Below, piece by piece: positions 26,763 to 35,768 of a stretch of 64,000 bases of DNA. The stretch comes from Oscillospiraceae bacterium. Its GTDB lineage: Bacteria; Bacillota; Clostridia; Oscillospirales; Oscillospiraceae. The position numbers were made by a program, and so were the translations under genes. The notes below the pieces were generated by a model. That model ran no database searches, had not been told where the DNA came from, and saw only the letters and a program-made list of their open reading frames with translations. The DNA is taken from NCBI GenBank assembly GCA_029257695.1, contig JARIAU010000062.1, forward strand, positions 1 through 64,000, read 5' to 3'. How positions within the stretch are numbered: the first letter of the stretch is position 1; each line of letters opens with the position of its first letter.

Positions 26763-27368
26763 TTAACCTTCTATCTTTGTTTGCTGTGCTGTATAAGAAA
26801 AATGATTAAAATCAACGGTGATCACGGTTTTGTCCTGCCAAAGAATCTCCCCTCGGCACAACGCTCCGTTGCTGCGGTCCAACCAGACCTGCACACGAGA
26901 CGCCTCTTCCGGACGGTTCGGATTGGACAGCTCCAAAAAGAGCACATCCTTCCCATCCAATGTCTGCTCCTCCGCCGCAATCTCCCGCCCGGAGCCCAAG
27001 GCCGCCAACAAGACCGGCATTGCATCCGCAGGGGACAGCCCATCTTCCGAAAGATGCCCAGTGGCCAGCGTGATGTCCCCGCAAAGGGCGGTGCAGCTCC
27101 CCTTTTGCCATCGGTAGCCGGTTCCGGCAATCGAGGCCGGTTCTGTGACCTCCACCTCGCCGCCCCGCTCATTCCCTTGAAGGGTAATCTGATATTGATA
27201 GACCTTGTCTCCGTAATCCGCCGTTACCTCGGCCTCCCCTTCATAGGAAGTGAGGTCTTGATAATCCCTGCGATATCGTTCGTGCGGTGCCTCCGCACCC
27301 CTGCATCCACTTAGAAGCAAGAGCAGAAGGGTCATCATTGGTACGAAGGCAATCCTTCGCACATTCAT
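26763..27368 (-). CDS. GerS/YdcC-like lipoprotein (LolA-type fold)
   Basis: 201 residues with a lipoprotein signal ending LSGC. The mature part reads as alternating beta strands (YEGEAEVTADYGDKVYQYQITLQ, then WLDRSNGALCRGEILWQDKTVITVDF), as expected for a LolA-like barrel. YdcC in B. subtilis and GerS in C. difficile occupy this exact place upstream of alr; GerS is needed with CwlD for spore cortex degradation. The fold and position support this, but sequence identity is low, so no symbol is given. Contiguous with nnr upstream (no gap). Confidence 0.75.
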   Translation of the reverse strand: MNVRRIAFVPMMTLLLLLLSGCRGAEAPHERYRRDYQDLTSYEGEAEVTADYGDKVYQYQITLQGNERGGEVEVTEPASIAGTGYRWQKGSCTALCGDITLATGHLSEDGLSPADAMPVLLAALGSGREIAAEEQTLDGKDVLFLELSNPNRPEEASRVQVWLDRSNGALCRGEILWQDKTVITVDFNHFSYTAQQTKIEG

Positions 27369-28901
27369 TCACTCCAATTCCAGAAATACCCGGCAGAATG
27401 TTTCCGTCAAATCCGAGGGTGCCATCCCCCGCACACTCAACCGTTCGGCGCACAGATCCCCGGCCCGGCCGTGGATCCAAACGGCCGCTGCCGCCGCTTC
27501 TCCCGGCTCCATTCCCTGTGCCAGAAGTCCGGTCAGCAAACCTGCCAGCGTATCTCCACTGCCGCCCTTGGCCAATCCGGAGTTTCCGGTGGTATTCACA
27601 TACACCCGACCATCCGGACAGGCCGTCACCGTGCGGTGTCCTTTCAGCACCAGCACACAGCCATACCGCTGTGCAAAGGATTTGGCCGCACCGACCCGAT
27701 CTCCCCCTGTTAGATCTCCACCCAAGCGGGCAAATTCTCCATCATGGGGTGTCAGTACCAACGGGGCCCGACGCCGCTGCAATACATCCATATGCTTGGA
27801 CAGCGCATTTATACCATCCGCATCCAGTACCAACGGCTTCTCCAATCGTTCCATCAACACAGGAATGAGCTGCTCCACCGCAGCAGAGCGTCCCATCCCC
27901 GGCCCAAGGAGTATCGCATCGCAGGACACAGCTTTTTGCATGATCTGGTCCAAAGCCAGTTCCGCCAGCGTTCCATCCGGAGCGGCTGACAGCGGATGCG
28001 GCATTGCTTCCAATGTTTTGCCCGCCACAATCGGATAAACCGTCTCCGGCACACCCAAAAACACCAACCCAGTGCCGCTGCGCACGGCCGCATTGGCCGC
28101 CAACACCGGCGCTCCGGTATAACCGACACTTCCGGCAAGCAAATAGCACTTTCCAAATGTTCCCTTATGCCCATCCACCGGACGACTTGGCAAATGGGCA
28201 CGCACCCACGCTGCATCCACTGCCGTAATGGATTCTGTCCATTCCTCCATCAAATCCGCAGGTATTCCAATGGAGTGGACGGTCAGCGTTCCGGTGGCCA
28301 AACCGCCTTCCCCCACATAGTGTCCAACCTTGGGACAAGTAAAGGTGACGGTTCGATCCGCCCGGACTGCACATCCAAGTACTCGGCCGGTGTCCGCCTG
28401 CACCCCAGAAGGGATGTCCGCAGAAACCACAACGGCAGGGGAACTATTTATATAATGTATGGCCTCTGCCGCATCTCCCCGCACAGGAGCGTTGAGACCA
28501 ATCCCAAACAGAGCGTCCACCACCAAGTCCGCCTCTTGAATGACCGCTTTTTGCGATTCTGATGCCGGATGAAACTGCTCCAAGACACCGCCGCAGCCCT
28601 CCAGCCGCCGCTCCATCTCCTTGCAATCCTCCGTCATCTTTTCTCGCCGTCCCACCAAGAAAGCCCGAACTTGTATCCCCTGCTCCATCAGCAGACGAGC
28701 GGCTGCCACTCCGTCTCCACCGTTGTTGCCGGGAGCGGACAGCACCACCGCCCGTTTTCCGTGCGGTTGCTCCAGCAATGCAAGACAGGCAGACAGAATC
28801 CCCTCCGCCGCCCGCTCCATGAGCTGTGCAGAAGGGATTTTCCTTCCTTCTATGGCCGCTGCGTCCAGCTGCCGCATCTCCTCCGCTGTGGCGATGCGCA
28901 T
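27369..28901 (-). CDS. nnr: bifunctional NAD(P)H-hydrate repair enzyme (epimerase plus dehydratase)
   Basis: 510 residues from the ATG giving MRIATAEEM, with AAAGGATG 9 bases upstream. The N-terminal YjeF-type epimerase domain has NNGGDGVAAARLL. The C-terminal ADP/ATP-dependent dehydratase domain (NnrD) shows LTPHDGEFARL and KGGSGDTLAGLL. Together they repair damaged NADHX and NADPHX. First gene of an operon running nnr, GerS-like lipoprotein, alr and perhaps mazF. The adjoining stop-start with the lipoprotein gene implies coupling. Confidence 0.94.
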   Translation of the reverse strand: MRIATAEEMRQLDAAAIEGRKIPSAQLMERAAEGILSACLALLEQPHGKRAVVLSAPGNNGGDGVAAARLLMEQGIQVRAFLVGRREKMTEDCKEMERRLEGCGGVLEQFHPASESQKAVIQEADLVVDALFGIGLNAPVRGDAAEAIHYINSSPAVVVSADIPSGVQADTGRVLGCAVRADRTVTFTCPKVGHYVGEGGLATGTLTVHSIGIPADLMEEWTESITAVDAAWVRAHLPSRPVDGHKGTFGKCYLLAGSVGYTGAPVLAANAAVRSGTGLVFLGVPETVYPIVAGKTLEAMPHPLSAAPDGTLAELALDQIMQKAVSCDAILLGPGMGRSAAVEQLIPVLMERLEKPLVLDADGINALSKHMDVLQRRRAPLVLTPHDGEFARLGGDLTGGDRVGAAKSFAQRYGCVLVLKGHRTVTACPDGRVYVNTTGNSGLAKGGSGDTLAGLLTGLLAQGMEPGEAAAAAVWIHGRAGDLCAERLSVRGMAPSDLTETFCRVFLELE

Positions 28902-29051
28902 AGGAACACATCCTTTCATATGAGTTCTTATTATTGTAGCACGGACAAACGAAAAAAGAAATGATAAATCTCACTGATGGTCCGTTCTTCCGTTGTTTTT
29001 TCATCTTTTCCAATGAGAATGCCGTTTTTCCGCTTTTTCTTCCGCCGGCTC

Positions 29052-29080
29052 TTGCATCCATTCGGTAAATATGATATAAA
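29052..29080 (+). promoter_or_regulatory. promoter of pheST
   Basis: TTGCAT, 17 bases, TATAAA, followed within 10 bases by the T-box leader. The stretch 28902-29051 upstream shows no gene. Confidence 0.7.
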
Positions 29081-29086
29081 AGAATA

Positions 29087-29326
29087 TATTGTGCGTGGAA
29101 CGGGAAAATGTCTTTCACTTTCTCATCAGAGAGCATCTGTCACCGGCTGAAAGCAGATGTGGAGAAAGCAGGACTGGTTCGCCCGGGAGCATGTTCGGAG
29201 GAAATGCCGGACCGCTTGATGGTCGTTATCCCATCATAAGTGCAAAGCAAACTGCTTTGAATGCGGGTGGTACCGCGGAAGGGTTGCCTTTCGTCCCAGT
29301 GATTTGGGAGGAAAGGCTTTTTATTT
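29087..29326 (+). promoter_or_regulatory. T-box leader specific for tRNA-Phe
   Basis: The conserved T-box core GGGTGGTACCGCGG is at 29265-29278. Stem I includes CAGAGAG, then CATCTG pairing CAGATG around GGCTGAAAG. A TTC specifier (29178-29180) stands before GCCCGGGAGC, as expected for phenylalanine. The terminator stem (GCCTTTC with GAAAGGC, 29286-29317) ends in a T-run. Uncharged tRNA-Phe would pair with the specifier and the T-box bulge and allow read-through into pheS. The companion Cys leader at 40961-41183 has the same layout. Confidence 0.92.
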
Positions 29327-29355
29327 TGTCATTTTCTCAAGAAGGAGTGTTCTGT

Positions 29356-30399
29356 ATGAAAGAAAAACTGGCACAGATCCGTGCCGAGGCACTGACTGCC
29401 ATCGCCGGCGTCGATACCGCCGCCGATCTGGATGCCCTGCGCGTAAAATATCTGGGCAAGAAGGGCGAACTGACTGCCGTTTTGAAGCAGATGGGCGGTC
29501 TGTCCGCCGAGGAGCGTCCGATGATGGGTCAGCTGGCCAACGAAGTCCGTGCCGCTGTGACCGACGCCATTACCCAGCGCAGCAAGGACATCGAAACACT
29601 GGCTCTGGAGCGTCGTCTGGCCGAAGAAGCGCTGGATGTGACCATCCCCGGCGCAGAGCGGGAGCAGGGCCATCGCCATCCCATCAACCTCATTCTGGAC
29701 GAGCTGAAGGAAATCTTCTTGGGTATGGGCTTCACCGTGGCAGAGGGCCCTGAAATCGAACTGGCCGAGTACAACTTCACCCGCCTGAACACCGAGGAAG
29801 GACACCCCGGCCGTGAGTGGACGGACACCTTCTACATTACCCCTGGCGAAGAAGATCCCAAGAACGATGCCGTTTTGCTCCGCAGCCAGACCAGCCCTAT
29901 GCAGGTACGCACCATGGAGACCCAGCATCCTCCCATCCGCATCGTTGCTCCCGGCCGGGTATATCGCAAGGATGAGGCCGACGCCACCCACTCCCCCATG
30001 TTCCACCAGATCGAGGGCATGGTGGTGGACAAGGGCATCACCATGGCAGACCTGAAGGGTACCCTGAACGAGGTCATCAAGAGCCTGTACGGCGAAGATT
30101 CCGTCACCCGTTTCCGCCCCCACCACTTCCCCTTCACCGAGCCTTCCTGTGAGGTGGATGTCCAGTGCTTTGCCTGCCATGGCAAGGGTTGTAGCGTGTG
30201 CAAGGGAGAAGGCTGGATCGAGGTGCTGGGCGCCGGCATGATCCATCCCAAGGTGCTCAAGGGATGCAACATCGACACGGATGTGTACTCCGGCTGGGCC
30301 TTTGGCATGGGTGTGGAGCGCCTTGCCATGATGCGTTACGGCATCAACAATCTGAAGCTCTGCTTTGAAAACGATGTCCGTTTCCTGGAACAGTTCTAA
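29356..30399 (+). CDS. pheS: phenylalanyl-tRNA synthetase alpha chain
   Basis: 347 residues from the ATG giving MKEKLAQIR, with AGAAGGAG upstream. The N-terminal coiled-coil region is followed by the class II core: motif 2 around HPPIRIVAPGRVYRKDE, and motif 3 with GMGVERLAMMRYG. It forms an alpha2-beta2 enzyme with PheT that charges tRNA-Phe in the cytoplasm. Controlled by the T-box leader immediately upstream. A Cys-rich insert (CFACHGKGCSVCKGEGWIE) is usual in many bacterial PheS. Confidence 0.98.
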   Translation: MKEKLAQIRAEALTAIAGVDTAADLDALRVKYLGKKGELTAVLKQMGGLSAEERPMMGQLANEVRAAVTDAITQRSKDIETLALERRLAEEALDVTIPGAEREQGHRHPINLILDELKEIFLGMGFTVAEGPEIELAEYNFTRLNTEEGHPGREWTDTFYITPGEEDPKNDAVLLRSQTSPMQVRTMETQHPPIRIVAPGRVYRKDEADATHSPMFHQIEGMVVDKGITMADLKGTLNEVIKSLYGEDSVTRFRPHHFPFTEPSCEVDVQCFACHGKGCSVCKGEGWIEVLGAGMIHPKVLKGCNIDTDVYSGWAFGMGVERLAMMRYGINNLKLCFENDVRFLEQF

Positions 30400-30418
30400 G
30401 TGAAGGAGGACTAACAAA

Positions 30419-33115
30419 ATGATTCTTTCTCGTAACTGGTTGAACGAATTCGTTCCCAATGTCAGCGTGTCTGACATCGACGATAAAACCTTCGCCGAGG
30501 CTCTGACCATTTCCGGGTCCAAGGTGGAAACCTACGAAGAGCTGGGCGGCGAAATCTCCAATGTGGTTGTCGGCCGCATCACCGAATTGACCCGTCACCC
30601 CAACTCCGACCATATGTGGGTGTGCCAGATTGATGTGGGCGGCGAGACGGTGCAGATCGTCACCGGTGCATGGAATGTCCATGTGGGGGATTTGGTTCCC
30701 GTGGCCAAACACAACTCCACTTTGCCCGGTGGTGTGAAAATCACCAAAGGCAAGCTCCGCGGTGAACGGTCCGAGGGCATGCTTTGCGGTCTGGCCGAAC
30801 TGGGACTGGATGAACACGATTTCCCCTATGGTGTCATCACCGCTGCCGCTGTGCTGAACAACTATCACCCCATAGACCCCAAGAAACCCTCGATCTCTCC
30901 CGAAATCACCGCCGGTGACAAAATCTTTGGCAAGGTGATTGCCGCCGCACTGACCTCCGTGGAAACGGTGTCCTTCGGCACTTATCGTGTGAAGGCCAAC
31001 ATCGGCGATAACGAAATGGAGCTTACTACCTTGTGCCGCAACCTCCACGAGGGTGATCTGGTGGCACTGAACACCGCTGCCAACACCATCTGCACACTGG
31101 CTGACCTGCACGCCGAGCAGAAGGAGTTCCCCAACTGCATTCCGGATGGCATTTTCGTGCTCAATGAGGAAGGCATCGCTCCCGGCGACGACATCAAAAC
31201 GGTCACCGGTCTGGACGACCATGTGGTGGAATTTGAGATCACGCCCAACCGTGCTGACTGCCTGTCTGTGATCGGTCTGGCTCGGGAGGCCTCCGCCACA
31301 TTCAAGCAGCCCCTGGTTCTTCACACCCCCGAGGTGGAAGGCTGCGGCGGCAGCGCATTTGAGGAAATGGATGTGGAAATCGAGAATCCTGAGCTCTGCC
31401 CTCGTTACACCGCGCGTATGGTCAAGAATGTCAAGATTGCTCCCTCTCCCAAATGGATGCGTGAGCGTCTGCGCGCCAGCGGTGTCCGTCCCATCAACAA
31501 CATTGTGGACATCACCAACTATGTCATGCTGGAATATGGCCAGCCCATGCACGCCTTTGACTTTAGCTGTGTGGAAGGTGGCAAGCTTGTCATCCGTACC
31601 GCTCGTGAGGGTGAAACCATTCAGACTCTGGACGGCACCGAGCGGGAACTGACCACTTCCATGCTGTGCATCTGCGATGTGAATAAACCGGTTTGCGTGG
31701 CTGGTGTGATGGGCGGTGCAAACTCCGAAATCGTCGGCGACACCGCCTGCGTCGTGTTTGAATCTGCCAACTTCAATGGCGTATCGGTCCGCCGCACTGC
31801 CACCGCTCTGGGTATGCGCACCGAATCCTCCGGCCGCTATGAAAAGGGTCTGGATCCCATGAACACCTATCTGGGTGTGCAGCGTGCCTGCGAACTGGTG
31901 GAGCTGTTGGGTGCCGGCGAAGTGGTGGATGGTGTCATTGATGTGATCGCCGCCGACCGCAATCCGGTCACTGTGGAGCTGGAGCCCGAAAAGGTCAATG
32001 CCCTGCTGGGCACAGATATTTCCCGTGAGGAAATGGTAGATATTCTGGTTCGTCTGGGCTTTACGCTGGACGGCGACACCATCTATGTCCCCTCTTGGCG
32101 CAGCGATGTGGAGCATTATTCCGACATTGCCGAGGAAGTGGCCCGCTTCTATGGGTACAACAACCTGCCCACCACACTGATGCGTGGCGAGACCACCCGT
32201 GGCGGCTTCTCCCCCAAACAGAAGGCCGAGCAACTCATGACTGCTTCCTGCCGCAGCTTGGGTTACAGCGAAATCATGACTTATTCCTTCATCTCCCCCT
32301 CCTACTATGACAAAATCCGTCTGCCGGAGGAATCCTCTCTCCGCCATAGCATCCGCATTCTGAATCCGCTGGGTGAGGATACCTCCATCATGCGCACCAC
32401 CGCCATCCCCTCCATGCTGGAGGTTCTGGCCCGCAACGAGCATTTCCATAACAAGAAGGCCTCCCTCTACGAGCTGGCCCGCACCTATGGAATGCAGGAA
32501 GGCACCGCATTGGCTGACGAGCGGCAGGAGCTGATTTTGGGTGCTTACGGTGAGCAGATGGACTTCTTCCAGCTCAAGGGCGATGTGGAGACACTTCTAA
32601 ATGCCTTCCACCCCGGCGAAATCACCTATGCAGCCAACACCACCAACCCCACATTCCATCCCGGCCGCTGTGCCACGGTTTCTGTGGGCGAACAGGTGAT
32701 TGCAACCATCGGTGAGATCCACCCTCTGGTGGCAAAGAATTACGATGTGGACGGCCGCATGTATGTGGCTCAGATTGACTTCACCACCCTGCTGACACTG
32801 CAGAACACCAAGATCGTTTACCGTCCTCTGCCCAAATATCCTGCCACGACTCGTGATATCGCCGTGGTGTGCGATGCCTCCATCCCGGTGGGCGACCTGC
32901 AGTCCTGCATCACCAAGGCCGGCTCCGGACTCATTACGGAAGTGGCTCTCTTCGATATTTACACCGGCACCCCCATTCCTGCCGGCAAGAAGAGTGTGGC
33001 CTTCTCTCTGAAGCTCCGTGCCGAAGATCACACGCTGACCGATACCGAAGCCGACGATGATGTGAAGGCGGTACTCACCGCTCTGGAAGAGCAGCTGGGC
33101 GCAGTGCTCCGCTGA
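30419..33115 (+). CDS. pheT: phenylalanyl-tRNA synthetase beta chain, long form
   Basis: 898 residues, about 95 longer than B. subtilis PheT (804). Residues about 40-130 are the EMAP/tRNA-binding OB domain (HPNSDHMWVCQIDVGG, GAWNV). Residues about 131-240 are an extra segment that itself looks OB-like (GKVIAAALTSVETVSFG, CRNLHEGDLVALNTAAN). The B3/B4 editing region, B5 (GVRPINNIVDITNYVM) and the C-terminal ferredoxin-fold anticodon-binding domain (PLPKYPATTRDIAVV) follow. Starts 19 bases after pheS. The extra segment appears to be in frame and intact. Confidence 0.97.
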   Translation: MILSRNWLNEFVPNVSVSDIDDKTFAEALTISGSKVETYEELGGEISNVVVGRITELTRHPNSDHMWVCQIDVGGETVQIVTGAWNVHVGDLVPVAKHNSTLPGGVKITKGKLRGERSEGMLCGLAELGLDEHDFPYGVITAAAVLNNYHPIDPKKPSISPEITAGDKIFGKVIAAALTSVETVSFGTYRVKANIGDNEMELTTLCRNLHEGDLVALNTAANTICTLADLHAEQKEFPNCIPDGIFVLNEEGIAPGDDIKTVTGLDDHVVEFEITPNRADCLSVIGLAREASATFKQPLVLHTPEVEGCGGSAFEEMDVEIENPELCPRYTARMVKNVKIAPSPKWMRERLRASGVRPINNIVDITNYVMLEYGQPMHAFDFSCVEGGKLVIRTAREGETIQTLDGTERELTTSMLCICDVNKPVCVAGVMGGANSEIVGDTACVVFESANFNGVSVRRTATALGMRTESSGRYEKGLDPMNTYLGVQRACELVELLGAGEVVDGVIDVIAADRNPVTVELEPEKVNALLGTDISREEMVDILVRLGFTLDGDTIYVPSWRSDVEHYSDIAEEVARFYGYNNLPTTLMRGETTRGGFSPKQKAEQLMTASCRSLGYSEIMTYSFISPSYYDKIRLPEESSLRHSIRILNPLGEDTSIMRTTAIPSMLEVLARNEHFHNKKASLYELARTYGMQEGTALADERQELILGAYGEQMDFFQLKGDVETLLNAFHPGEITYAANTTNPTFHPGRCATVSVGEQVIATIGEIHPLVAKNYDVDGRMYVAQIDFTTLLTLQNTKIVYRPLPKYPATTRDIAVVCDASIPVGDLQSCITKAGSGLITEVALFDIYTGTPIPAGKKSVAFSLKLRAEDHTLTDTEADDDVKAVLTALEEQLGAVLR

Positions 33116-33152
33116 ACACATTCGGTTTCCCACCGATTTGTATGACAGCACC

Positions 33153-33192
33153 AACCGGCAGCTTTCCGCCCTCGGGCGGATGGCTGCCGGTT
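33153..33192 (+). terminator. terminator after pheT
   Basis: Outer stem AACCGGCAGC with GCTGCCGGTT and inner CCGCC/GGCGG pairing; a T-rich stretch follows. The rest of 33116-33359 holds no gene that I can see. Confidence 0.8.
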
Positions 33193-33359
33193 TCCACTTT
33201 CTCTGCACTCTCTCCCTCCACTTCCATATGTGTTGTCTCCTTTTCTCTCCGTAAGAACCGATTCCCACTTTGTCCTTTACATTTTCCTTTTTTTGATGTA
33301 GAATAGCTTCAACATGTAGCACGATGTTGTCTTACGGACAGCATGAGGAGGTGTCACCA

Positions 33360-33605
33360 ATGTCCGACTACACACGTAGATTCGATCTTTCCTCCGACGA
33401 TACCGTCGATACCAAGGAAATCCTTTCTCAGGTCTATACCGCTCTTCAGCAAAAGGGTTATAACCCTATCAATCAGATCGTTGGTTACATTTTGTCCGAA
33501 GATCCTACTTATATCACCAACTTCAACAATGCCCGTACTCTCATCCGTAAGCTGGATCGGGACGAGCTTTTGCAGGAATTGGTGCGTCATTATTTGGGCG
33601 TCTGA
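33360..33605 (+). CDS. ireB: IreB family regulatory phosphoprotein
   Basis: 81 residues from the ATG giving MSDYTRRF, with GAGGAGGTG upstream. Strongly conserved over its whole length ([30 protein letters not shown]). In E. faecalis IreB is phosphorylated on N-terminal threonines by the PASTA kinase IreK and opposes cephalosporin resistance. The N-terminal Thr residues are present. In many Firmicutes it sits with alaS and ruvX; here it stands alone between two terminators. Confidence 0.93.
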   Translation: MSDYTRRFDLSSDDTVDTKEILSQVYTALQQKGYNPINQIVGYILSEDPTYITNFNNARTLIRKLDRDELLQELVRHYLGV

Positions 33606-33623
33606 TCGAACTTATGTCAAAAT

Positions 33624-33654
33624 AGGGTCGTCCCTCAAGGGCGACCCTTTTCCC
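33624..33654 (+). terminator. terminator after ireB
   Basis: Stem AGGGTCG with CGACCCT, an inner CCCT/AGGG pairing, and T-rich sequence after it. Confidence 0.85.
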
Positions 33655-33701
33655 CATTTTTTACATGTTTTCCCAGTTTATTACGCCTTGGTTTCAAGGT
33701 G

Positions 33702-33730
33702 TTGACAAGATTGATACATTCTGTTACAAT
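33702..33730 (+). promoter_or_regulatory. strong promoter for the small protein and NlpC/P60 genes
   Basis: Consensus TTGACA, 17 bases, TACAAT, ending 26 bases before the next ATG. Confidence 0.88.
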
Positions 33731-33756
33731 TAGTAACAATTCCAGGAGGTATTTCT

Positions 33757-34050
33757 ATGGCTCAGTCCAAGAAGCAGTCCCTGACCTACAAAGGTCATCC
33801 CCTTCGTCGGAAGGACAACATGATTTATTTTGGCAGCATGGCTGATCCCTACATCATCCTGCTCCAAATCCTATCCACCACCAAGGTAAAGGATTTGGAT
33901 GTGGCCACCAAGGTCTCCATCCAGCTCCAGCTCACGGATCCTGATTTGAAGAGCCGTGACCGTGTGGTGCGCAAAAGCGAAAAATCCAGCCTGTATTCCG
34001 CTATGGATCTGGCCGATGTCTGGCTGCAGCGCGCACTTTCTTCCAAGTAA
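33757..34050 (+). CDS. conserved small protein of unknown function
   Basis: 97 residues, basic, no signal peptide or membrane segment. The opening has SKKQSLTYKGHPLRRKDNMIYFG, then a mixed alpha/beta body (YIILLQILSTTKVKDLDVATKVSIQLQLTD) and a C-terminal helix ending WLQRALSSK. CAGGAGGT lies before the ATG, behind a near-consensus promoter, so it should be well expressed. It lies 42 bases before the NlpC/P60 hydrolase gene. I do not recognise the family with certainty. Confidence 0.82.
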   Translation: MAQSKKQSLTYKGHPLRRKDNMIYFGSMADPYIILLQILSTTKVKDLDVATKVSIQLQLTDPDLKSRDRVVRKSEKSSLYSAMDLADVWLQRALSSK

Positions 34051-34092
34051 CGGAGTTTCCTTTACCTCCTGATTGTTAGGAGGTTTCATCCA

Positions 34093-35595
34093 ATGGTTTC
34101 ACATCACCGCAGCTTCAAGCGCATATGTGTTCTGACAACGACCGTCGCCGCTGTCGTTTCCTTCTCCGTTTTGGGAGCAGGAGCCGTGTCCTATGGCAGC
34201 GTCTCCGACGACGGTTCACTTCTGAAGGCCGCCCCCATAGAGTCCAGCGACACCGTCGCCGTTCTCTCTGAGGGCGCTGCGCTTGAAGTTCTGGACGAGA
34301 ACGCCGAAGCATGGCTGCCCGTCCGTCTGCTGAATCAGGACGGTTCTACACTGGACGGTTATGTCAACCGGGAGCAAACATATTTTGGCAGCTATATGGG
34401 TTCCCTCACCGAGGGACATTTGCTGAGCCAAACTGCTTCTGTTTCCGGCATCGGAACTCTGCTGTACAGCAGTGCCGACAGCAGCAGCCAAATCATCACC
34501 CGCATTGTGGGCAACACCGATGTCACTCTTCTCTCCGTCAACGAAGAAGGATGGATGTATGTGGTGTATTCCACAGATGACGGGTCTTTCTACGGCTACT
34601 TGGCACCAGATGCCGCTTGGATCAATGCCATCGGCTACGGCACAGTGGGCGCATTGGATGTTTCTCTTTACAAGTCCATGGACACTCTTTCTCAGGCTTG
34701 CGGCATTCTGACCTCCGGCACGGAGGTTGAGATTCTCGGCATCTGGGACGGCTGGTCTTTGGTTCGTTCCGGTGAGACCCAGGGCTTTGTCAGCCGCACC
34801 CTGATTGATGAGGCCGCCACAGAGTCTTTACTGGGCTTTGGCGAAGTAAGTGCAGATCAGCTCTGGCTGCGCAGCGAGCCTTCCTCTGATTCCAAGGGGA
34901 TTCTTCAGCTGCCGAAGGGCATTTCTCTCCCCGTCTATACCGAAACTAACGGGTGGTACAGCGTCCGCTACAATGGACAGGATGGCTATCTCAGCTCCGA
35001 CTATGTGACTTTGTCTCCTTCCGTTGCTCATGGTTCGGTTCAGGTGTATACCGAGACCGCTTCTCTTCGTTCCGGTGCCGATGAGTCATTCTCTGTGCTG
35101 GCAGAGCTGCCGGAAGGCGAGTTACTGACCGTGGTGGGCAATCTTGGCGATTGGCTCATGGTGAAAACCGATTCCTCTATGGGCTTCCTTCCCTGCAGTG
35201 TAGTTTCTGCCACTTCGGAGAAGGGCTATCGGGTCGGCTCTCTGTATGCCACCATGGGAGAAGAGGTCGCTGCTTATGCCACCCAGTTTCAAGGCAACCC
35301 CTATGTTTGGGGTGGTACCAGTCTGACCAACGGCGCCGATTGCTCTGGTTTTGTCATGAAGGTCTATCAGAATTTTGGCGTGTCCCTCCCCCACTCCTCT
35401 TCTGCCATGCGAGGCGTCGGTCATAGCGTCAGCTATGGCGAGATGCGCCCCGGTGACATCGTTTGCTACAGCGGTCATGTGGGGATCTATGCCGGCAACG
35501 GCCAGATCATCAATGCACTTGGTGCAGAGTGGGGCATTACCTTGACCGATGTCAACTACAAAAATATTCTGACGATCCGCCGTGTGCTGGATTGA
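34093..35595 (+). CDS. secreted SH3-domain NlpC/P60 cell-wall hydrolase
   Basis: 500 residues. A signal peptide (about residues 1-33) ends near GAGAVSYG. Four to five SH3b-like repeats follow (for example LWLRSEPSSDSKGILQLPKG and ASLRSGADESFSVLAELPEG). The C-terminal NlpC/P60 domain begins near residue 395, with Cys417 in ADCSGFV and His462 in SGHVGIY; the third polar residue is probably the Asn of IINAL. It would cut peptidoglycan stem peptides. AGGAGG precedes the ATG. Probably co-transcribed with the small gene upstream. Confidence 0.94.
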   Translation: MVSHHRSFKRICVLTTTVAAVVSFSVLGAGAVSYGSVSDDGSLLKAAPIESSDTVAVLSEGAALEVLDENAEAWLPVRLLNQDGSTLDGYVNREQTYFGSYMGSLTEGHLLSQTASVSGIGTLLYSSADSSSQIITRIVGNTDVTLLSVNEEGWMYVVYSTDDGSFYGYLAPDAAWINAIGYGTVGALDVSLYKSMDTLSQACGILTSGTEVEILGIWDGWSLVRSGETQGFVSRTLIDEAATESLLGFGEVSADQLWLRSEPSSDSKGILQLPKGISLPVYTETNGWYSVRYNGQDGYLSSDYVTLSPSVAHGSVQVYTETASLRSGADESFSVLAELPEGELLTVVGNLGDWLMVKTDSSMGFLPCSVVSATSEKGYRVGSLYATMGEEVAAYATQFQGNPYVWGGTSLTNGADCSGFVMKVYQNFGVSLPHSSSAMRGVGHSVSYGEMRPGDIVCYSGHVGIYAGNGQIINALGAEWGITLTDVNYKNILTIRRVLD

Positions 35596-35610
35596 TCCGA
35601 TTAAACGAAA

Positions 35611-35658
35611 CAAAACACACGCACTGTATGGCATGAGCTATGCGGTGCGTGTGTTTTG
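35611..35658. terminator. terminator after the NlpC/P60 gene
   Basis: A 14-bp stem (CAAAACACACGCAC with its complement) and a 20-base loop. It starts 16 bases after the stop. Confidence 0.88.
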
Positions 35659-35665
35659 CTCTGTT

Positions 35666-35686
35666 TTGATAACAAATATCTATCAA
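35666..35686. promoter_or_regulatory. LysR-type operator before the chromate transporter pair
   Basis: Perfect inverted repeat TTGATA, 9 bases, TATCAA, which contains the T-N11-A pattern of LysR boxes. A possible promoter (TTTACT, 17, TATGAT) lies downstream. Confidence 0.5.
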
Positions 35687-35768
35687 AACGATTAAGTTAA
35701 TGTATTTTACTTATCAATCAAACCATAGTATGATTGCATCCGACATCACAAGGAGGAATTTACCGACT

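Noticed and set aside
28444..29136. A 230-codon minus frame running across the start of nnr
   Set aside because: Its 5' part overlaps the Phe T-box promoter and its remainder is out of frame with the well-supported nnr domain.
30344..32449. A 701-codon open frame on the minus strand opposite pheT
   Set aside because: Its His/Gly/Gln-rich composition is what the complement of the pheT frame gives. No domain or start signal.
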